A stretch of DNA of 10,091 bases from DATAEK01 sp036258055 (GTDB lineage: Bacteria > Acidobacteriota > Vicinamibacteria > Vicinamibacterales > 2-12-FULL-66-21). The stretch lies in contig DATAEK010000395.1 of the NCBI GenBank assembly GCA_036258055.1, positions 1 to 10,091 on the forward strand. Direction: 5' to 3'. Below, one piece after another: positions 7,115-10,091 of this stretch. The stretch's first letter is position 1. Each line of letters starts with the position of its first letter. The notes under the pieces were generated by a model that was not told where the DNA came from, ran no database searches, and was given only the letters and a program-made list of their open reading frames with translations. The position numbers and the translations under genes are program-made.

Positions 7115-7119
7115 CCTCC
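7115..7119 (-). promoter_or_regulatory. Ribosome binding site that decides the GTG start of the M20 peptidase
   Basis: GGAGG on the minus strand, five bases before GTG 7109. It lies inside the longer TTG-initiated reading, which has no comparable site upstream, so GTG is preferred. The next ATG is ten codons further in and would cut into the signal peptide. Confidence 0.65.
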
Positions 7120-7148
7120 AAAGGGTCCAATTCATCGAACCCGGATAA

Positions 7149-7168
7149 ACAGGAGGCTTGTCTCCTGT
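7149..7168 (-). other. Hairpin in the spacer between the receptor and M20 genes
   Basis: On the minus strand ACAGGAG and CTCCTGT form a perfect seven-base stem around the loop ACAAGC, followed by two T and then ATCC. The T-run is too short for a confident terminator. It sits in the 74-nt spacer between the receptor stop and the M20 start and could be an attenuator, or could protect the upstream message from 3' decay and so set receptor-to-peptidase ratios. Confidence 0.45.
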
Positions 7169-7183
7169 CCTTTCAAGGATCGA

Positions 7184-9502
7184 TCAGAATTCCACGAGCA
7201 CGCCAGCAGAGGGTACGACAGGGATCAACGTCTCGAACAATCGGCGTACCTCGCGTGTCCGCGTGTCGATCGACGGCGGCCGGTAACGAACGTTCTCGCG
7301 ATTGAGCACGTTGATCACTTCGGCGAAAAGCGTCAGGCGGCGGTGCGACCAGCTGAAGGTACGGTTCGCGCGGAGATCCAGCCGTGCGTACGACGGCAGC
7401 CGCACGCCGTTGCGCTCGTCGGTGACGAAGAAGGTGCCGACGGACTCACCGAAGTAACCGGGCGCCGGCGTGTTGCTGCCTGCGCGGAGCTTCGCGGAAA
7501 AGCTCGTCCGCGAGCCGAGCCGATAGAATCCGTACAGATTCACCGTGTGGCGCTGATCGAGATCGCCCCAGTATGACTCGCCGCTCACGAAATCGTCGTA
7601 CCGGTTGCGCCCATACGAGTACGAGATCCAGCCGCTGAGGCCGGTCGGGCTGCGCCGTTCGAGCAGGAACTCCACGCCGCGGGCGTAGCCATCGAGGCGC
7701 GTCTCGTAGCGCGCCGTGCTGACGCCGCGGACCACGCGCGTGCCGACAAGGCGCGTGTCGGCACCCGCACGGCGCATGAAGTCCTGTTCCTGACGGTCGT
7801 AGACGGTGACCTGCGCACGCATCGACCCGAATTGCTGTTCGACGCCGAGATCGTACTGCTCAGCGCGCTCGAGGCTCGGCATCGTGGCACCCCAGGCGCC
7901 GAGCACCTGCTCGAAATCCGGAAACTGCTGATAGCGCCCGGCGCCTCCCCGGACGGTCAATCCCCGCCGCACGCGCCACTCGGCTTGAATCCATGGGGAT
8001 GCCGTGCTGTCCTCGGTCAAGGAGAAGTAGTCGACCCTCGCGCCCGGCGCCACGGTCAGTGCCCGTGTGACCTGCCACTGCGCAAGGGCGTACGCGCCGG
8101 TGCGCGTCGCCGATCCCGTGTAGTCGTTGACGGTGACGTAGCCAGCGCCAGAGATCGGGCGTTGCCGCTGACGGGATTCTCGTGTCTGCTCCACGAGCGC
8201 GCCTGCCTCGACCTGCATCCGGCCGAGTGCCTGCCAGGCGCCGTCAAGCCGGCCGGCGACCTCGACGTCGTGTCCTTTGTCGAGCGGCGTACCATCCAAT
8301 GTTTCGTTGCGGAACTGATTGGTAGCCGAGAGGACGCGGGCAGCGATCCAGGCGCGAGGAAGCGTGAGGCGCCACCCGCCGATGGCGAGCGCTGAGGCGT
8401 TGTCGCCAAGATAGAGATCGTCGCTGCCGATCTCGTCTTCGGGCTCCTTCAGCCGCGAGCGGCCGGCGATCACCGTGAGATCGACGTGCTGGCGCGGGGT
8501 GAGGTCATAGACCAGCCGCCCTTGTGCATCCGTGAAACCGAACGACACCTGATTGTCGACGAGGCGATCGAGTACCAGGTTCAGATAACTCTGACGCGCC
8601 GACACCAGCCACGACCCGCGCCGCTCCGATCGGAGCGGACCCTCCGCGACAAACGACGCGCTCGTGCCGCTCACCGCAACGGTTGCGTGCGTTCGATCGC
8701 GCGAGCCGTCGCGCAACCGGAAGTCCACTGAAGGACCGGTTCGATTGCCGACCCGTTGAGGATAGCCGCCGTTCGAGAGCGTCACGCTCTCGAGCACGTC
8801 GCTGTTGATCATCGCGACGCTTCCCGAGCTCGATCGATCCTCGACGGCGCGGACGGTGTGCAGCACGTACGGCGACGAAAAACCGTCCAGCGTGAAGTTC
8901 GTGTGGGCGAAGTCGCTGCCGCGAACGCTGAACTCGCTGCGCAGGTCGTCGCCGGTTGCAACTCCCGGAAGCGCCTGAATCGCGCGCATCGGGTCATCGG
9001 CCAGCACGCCGCGCAGGTTCTGAAGATCGGCGCTGTCGAGAACCTGCTGGGCGGCGACGACGGGCTCAGCCCGGCGGAAACGTTCAGGCGTGACGGTGAC
9101 GGTCTCCGAGTAGGTACCGGTACCGCCCGTCAGGGAGATCAGGAGATCGATTGCTGTGCCAGTCGGAACGGCAACCTCTCGCCTGACCAGACCGTAGCCG
9201 ACGATGGAAACGGTTAGCTTGCGAGACCCGGCGGGGAGCGCAATCTCGAACCGGCCTTCCGAATTGCTCACAACCGAGCGATTGCTGCCTTCATCGAGGA
9301 CGAGCACGCCGGCGAGAGAGTCAGCCGTCGCTGCGTCAACGATCCGGCCGGTGACCTTGCCTTCGGTGGTGCCGGGAACCTGACTGTGCGCCGGCACCTG
9401 CGCGGTCAGACGGGCATCCGTTCCGAACATCAACCACGCGGCAGCGAGTGCCGCGATCAGGCGAAGCCTGGCCGCCCGGCGCGCGCCGATTGGTGCGACC
9501 AA
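7184..9502 (-). CDS. TonB-dependent outer-membrane receptor with carboxypeptidase-regulatory-like domain
   Basis: From TTG 9502 the protein has 772 residues. Positively charged residues (GARRAARLR) precede a hydrophobic LIAALAAAWLMFG and a likely cleavage site near LTAQ (residues 31-35). A carboxypeptidase-regulatory-like domain spans about 48-124 (TGRIVDAATADSLAGVLV, then SEGRFEIALPAG). ETVTVTP at 133-139 resembles a TonB box. The plug runs about 140-270 and includes SVRG (192-195), FTLDGF (203-208) and GGYPQRVGNRTG (245-256). The rest is a beta-barrel that ends in the aromatic terminus VLVEF expected of outer-membrane proteins. Length is normal for the family. Its role is TonB-powered uptake; the co-directional M20 peptidase 74 nt downstream suggests peptides. 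The start is uncertain: the frame stays open to TTG 9682 (832 residues), but that start falls inside a hairpin with T-tracts and would place about 60 unusual residues before the signal peptide. No clear Shine-Dalgarno precedes TTG 9502, and a different start within about 9680-9500 is possible. Confidence 0.92.
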   Translation of the reverse strand: MVAPIGARRAARLRLIAALAAAWLMFGTDARLTAQVPAHSQVPGTTEGKVTGRIVDAATADSLAGVLVLDEGSNRSVVSNSEGRFEIALPAGSRKLTVSIVGYGLVRREVAVPTGTAIDLLISLTGGTGTYSETVTVTPERFRRAEPVVAAQQVLDSADLQNLRGVLADDPMRAIQALPGVATGDDLRSEFSVRGSDFAHTNFTLDGFSSPYVLHTVRAVEDRSSSGSVAMINSDVLESVTLSNGGYPQRVGNRTGPSVDFRLRDGSRDRTHATVAVSGTSASFVAEGPLRSERRGSWLVSARQSYLNLVLDRLVDNQVSFGFTDAQGRLVYDLTPRQHVDLTVIAGRSRLKEPEDEIGSDDLYLGDNASALAIGGWRLTLPRAWIAARVLSATNQFRNETLDGTPLDKGHDVEVAGRLDGAWQALGRMQVEAGALVEQTRESRQRQRPISGAGYVTVNDYTGSATRTGAYALAQWQVTRALTVAPGARVDYFSLTEDSTASPWIQAEWRVRRGLTVRGGAGRYQQFPDFEQVLGAWGATMPSLERAEQYDLGVEQQFGSMRAQVTVYDRQEQDFMRRAGADTRLVGTRVVRGVSTARYETRLDGYARGVEFLLERRSPTGLSGWISYSYGRNRYDDFVSGESYWGDLDQRHTVNLYGFYRLGSRTSFSAKLRAGSNTPAPGYFGESVGTFFVTDERNGVRLPSYARLDLRANRTFSWSHRRLTLFAEVINVLNRENVRYRPPSIDTRTREVRRLFETLIPVVPSAGVLVEF

Positions 9503-9600
9503 AACTGTAATCGCACTGACGATTCTGTTCAGCGCCGAGGCCGTGTATGCTCGTAAATGCTTGAAAAACAGACGGTACAGCGCTTGCTCAAGAGGAGGGT

Positions 9601-9703
9601 GCGAGCGGCCTGAATATTTACGGCAGGGAGCCGTGAGTTGCTGGGGAGCCGGGTCGCCCGCAAAAACCGGGGGCATCGCCAATGGTGGCGGTGCCCCTTT
9701 TTT
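9601..9703 (+). ncRNA. Candidate structured RNA ending at an intrinsic terminator (strand uncertain)
   Basis: The gap upstream of the receptor folds. GCGAGCGGCC (9601-9610) can pair with GGTCGCCCGC (9652-9661) at nine of ten positions counting one G-U. Inside it ACGGC and GCCGT form a small hairpin around AGGGA (9620-9634). A 12-bp terminator-type hairpin follows at 9670-9697 with six T directly after it on the plus strand. This suggests a short plus-strand RNA of roughly 100-150 nt, but no good plus-strand promoter was found. Alternatively the folds are part of the minus-strand leader of the receptor. GAGCCGGGTCGCC resembles the 3' part of c-di-GMP-I (GEMM) riboswitches, but the other conserved blocks of that class are absent, so no known class is assigned. 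Confidence 0.25.
9662..9703. terminator. Bidirectional intrinsic terminator
   Basis: GGGGCATCGCCA (9670-9681) and TGGCGGTGCCCC (9686-9697) form a 12-bp stem with one wobble pair and a four-base loop. On the plus strand six T follow immediately (9698-9703). On the minus strand the stem has one A-C mismatch and is followed after three bases by five T (9666-9662). The plus-strand version is the stronger. In the minus direction it lies about 23 bases after the stop of the rightmost gene and is a natural end for that transcript, separating it from the receptor operon. Confidence 0.75.
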
Positions 9704-9720
9704 CGTTTATTCCGACTCTC

Positions 9721-10091
9721 TCAGACGGCGGCACCCTCAGGATACTGCAGCGCCAACCGCAGTTCCTTCGCCAACGAGTCTACGGTCGTTCCTGACCGCT
9801 TCCAGGCGCCTTCCGTCTCGAATCTCAGATCGCCGATGCGTCGTCCCCACGGAGCAATGACTCGACCGATAGCTCGGAAGTCGGTGCGATCCGCATGCTC
9901 CTGATCCAGGCGACGGACGACGTCCGGGGCGACGCGGATGAAAGCCCGTAAGGCGGTCGCCGTCCGGATGCTGTACTTGCGGCCGTTCCACGCGGCATTG
10001 AACACCTGCGCGACCTGCTTCAAGTAGTTCACGAAGAACTTCTTCGACTCGTCCAAGAATGCGTCGCCCTTCCGGCCTGATCCGAAGGCGT
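9721..10091 (-). CDS. C-terminal part of an unassigned protein, possibly DGQHR/DndB-like (5' end outside the window)
   Basis: The frame is open from the right window edge to TGA at 9721, giving about 123 visible residues; the TTG at 10056 is an internal leucine codon rather than a likely start, because the frame continues upstream in coding-like style (GSGRKGDAFLDESKKF). The protein is soluble-looking and basic, with alpha-helical patterns and no membrane segment. The order of FFVNYLKQV, then an aromatic region ending NAAWNGRKYSI, then ALRAFIRVAPDVV resembles the tail of DGQHR-domain proteins (the family of the phosphorothioation regulator DndB), in which an F-NY-F-W-Y pattern is followed by R-A-x-x-R-x-x-PD. 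This is from memory of the family and the diagnostic N-terminal DGQHR motif is not visible. A strong hairpin terminator follows its stop. It does not look functionally related to the peptidase locus downstream. Confidence 0.6.
   Translation of the reverse strand, partial: AFGSGRKGDAFLDESKKFFVNYLKQVAQVFNAAWNGRKYSIRTATALRAFIRVAPDVVRRLDQEHADRTDFRAIGRVIAPWGRRIGDLRFETEGAWKRSGTTVDSLAKELRLALQYPEGAAV

Noticed and set aside
7107..7130. TTG at 7130 as start of the M20 peptidase
   Set aside because: The best Shine-Dalgarno sits downstream of it and five bases before GTG 7109, which also gives a cleaner signal peptide.
9638..9673. GEMM (c-di-GMP-I) riboswitch suggested by GAGCCGGGTCGCC
   Set aside because: The conserved AAACC and CGCAAAG-type blocks expected upstream in that class are absent on this strand, so the match is only to the generic GC-rich 3' stem.

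Overview
The window reads as a high-GC Gram-negative chromosome segment, most likely from an Acidobacteriota-type soil bacterium (Vicinamibacteria-like). This is inferred from the outer-membrane receptors with an N-terminal carboxypeptidase-regulatory-like domain, the very large secreted M14 peptidase, the high GC, and GC-rich intergenic repeats. No 16S or other marker gene is present, so the assignment is only a style judgement. All five recognisable genes lie on the minus strand.

Layout in transcription order, right to left. (1) 10091-9721: the C-terminal part of a gene entering from the right edge; it is not firmly recognised but resembles the tail of DGQHR/DndB-like proteins. (2) 9720-9503: a gap holding a strong hairpin with T-tracts on both sides and a second foldable region, possibly a small structured RNA. 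(3) 9502-7184: a TonB-dependent outer-membrane receptor. (4) 7109-5592: an exported M20 metallopeptidase, 74 nt downstream of the receptor and probably co-transcribed with it. (5) 5591-5144: a 448-bp gap with no gene, built of purine/pyrimidine-biased repeats that form a large imperfect inverted repeat, followed by a candidate promoter. (6) 5143-920: an exported 1407-residue protein with a C-terminal M14 zinc carboxypeptidase domain and a duplicated N-terminal module. (7) 919-706: a GC-rich gap with a duplicated segment. (8) 705-1: the first 235 residues of a second, Oar-like TonB-dependent receptor that runs off the left edge.

Taken together, two outer-membrane TonB receptors flank two exported zinc exopeptidases. 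The simplest reading is a peptide/protein scavenging locus: the M14 enzyme trims C-terminal residues from peptides in the periplasm or outside the cell, the M20 enzyme splits dipeptides or short peptides, and the receptors import peptides or related ligands across the outer membrane. This functional link is inferred from gene order and family knowledge. The coding part looks like ordinary accessory metabolism. The less explained material is in the three intergenic gaps and in the architecture of the M14 protein.
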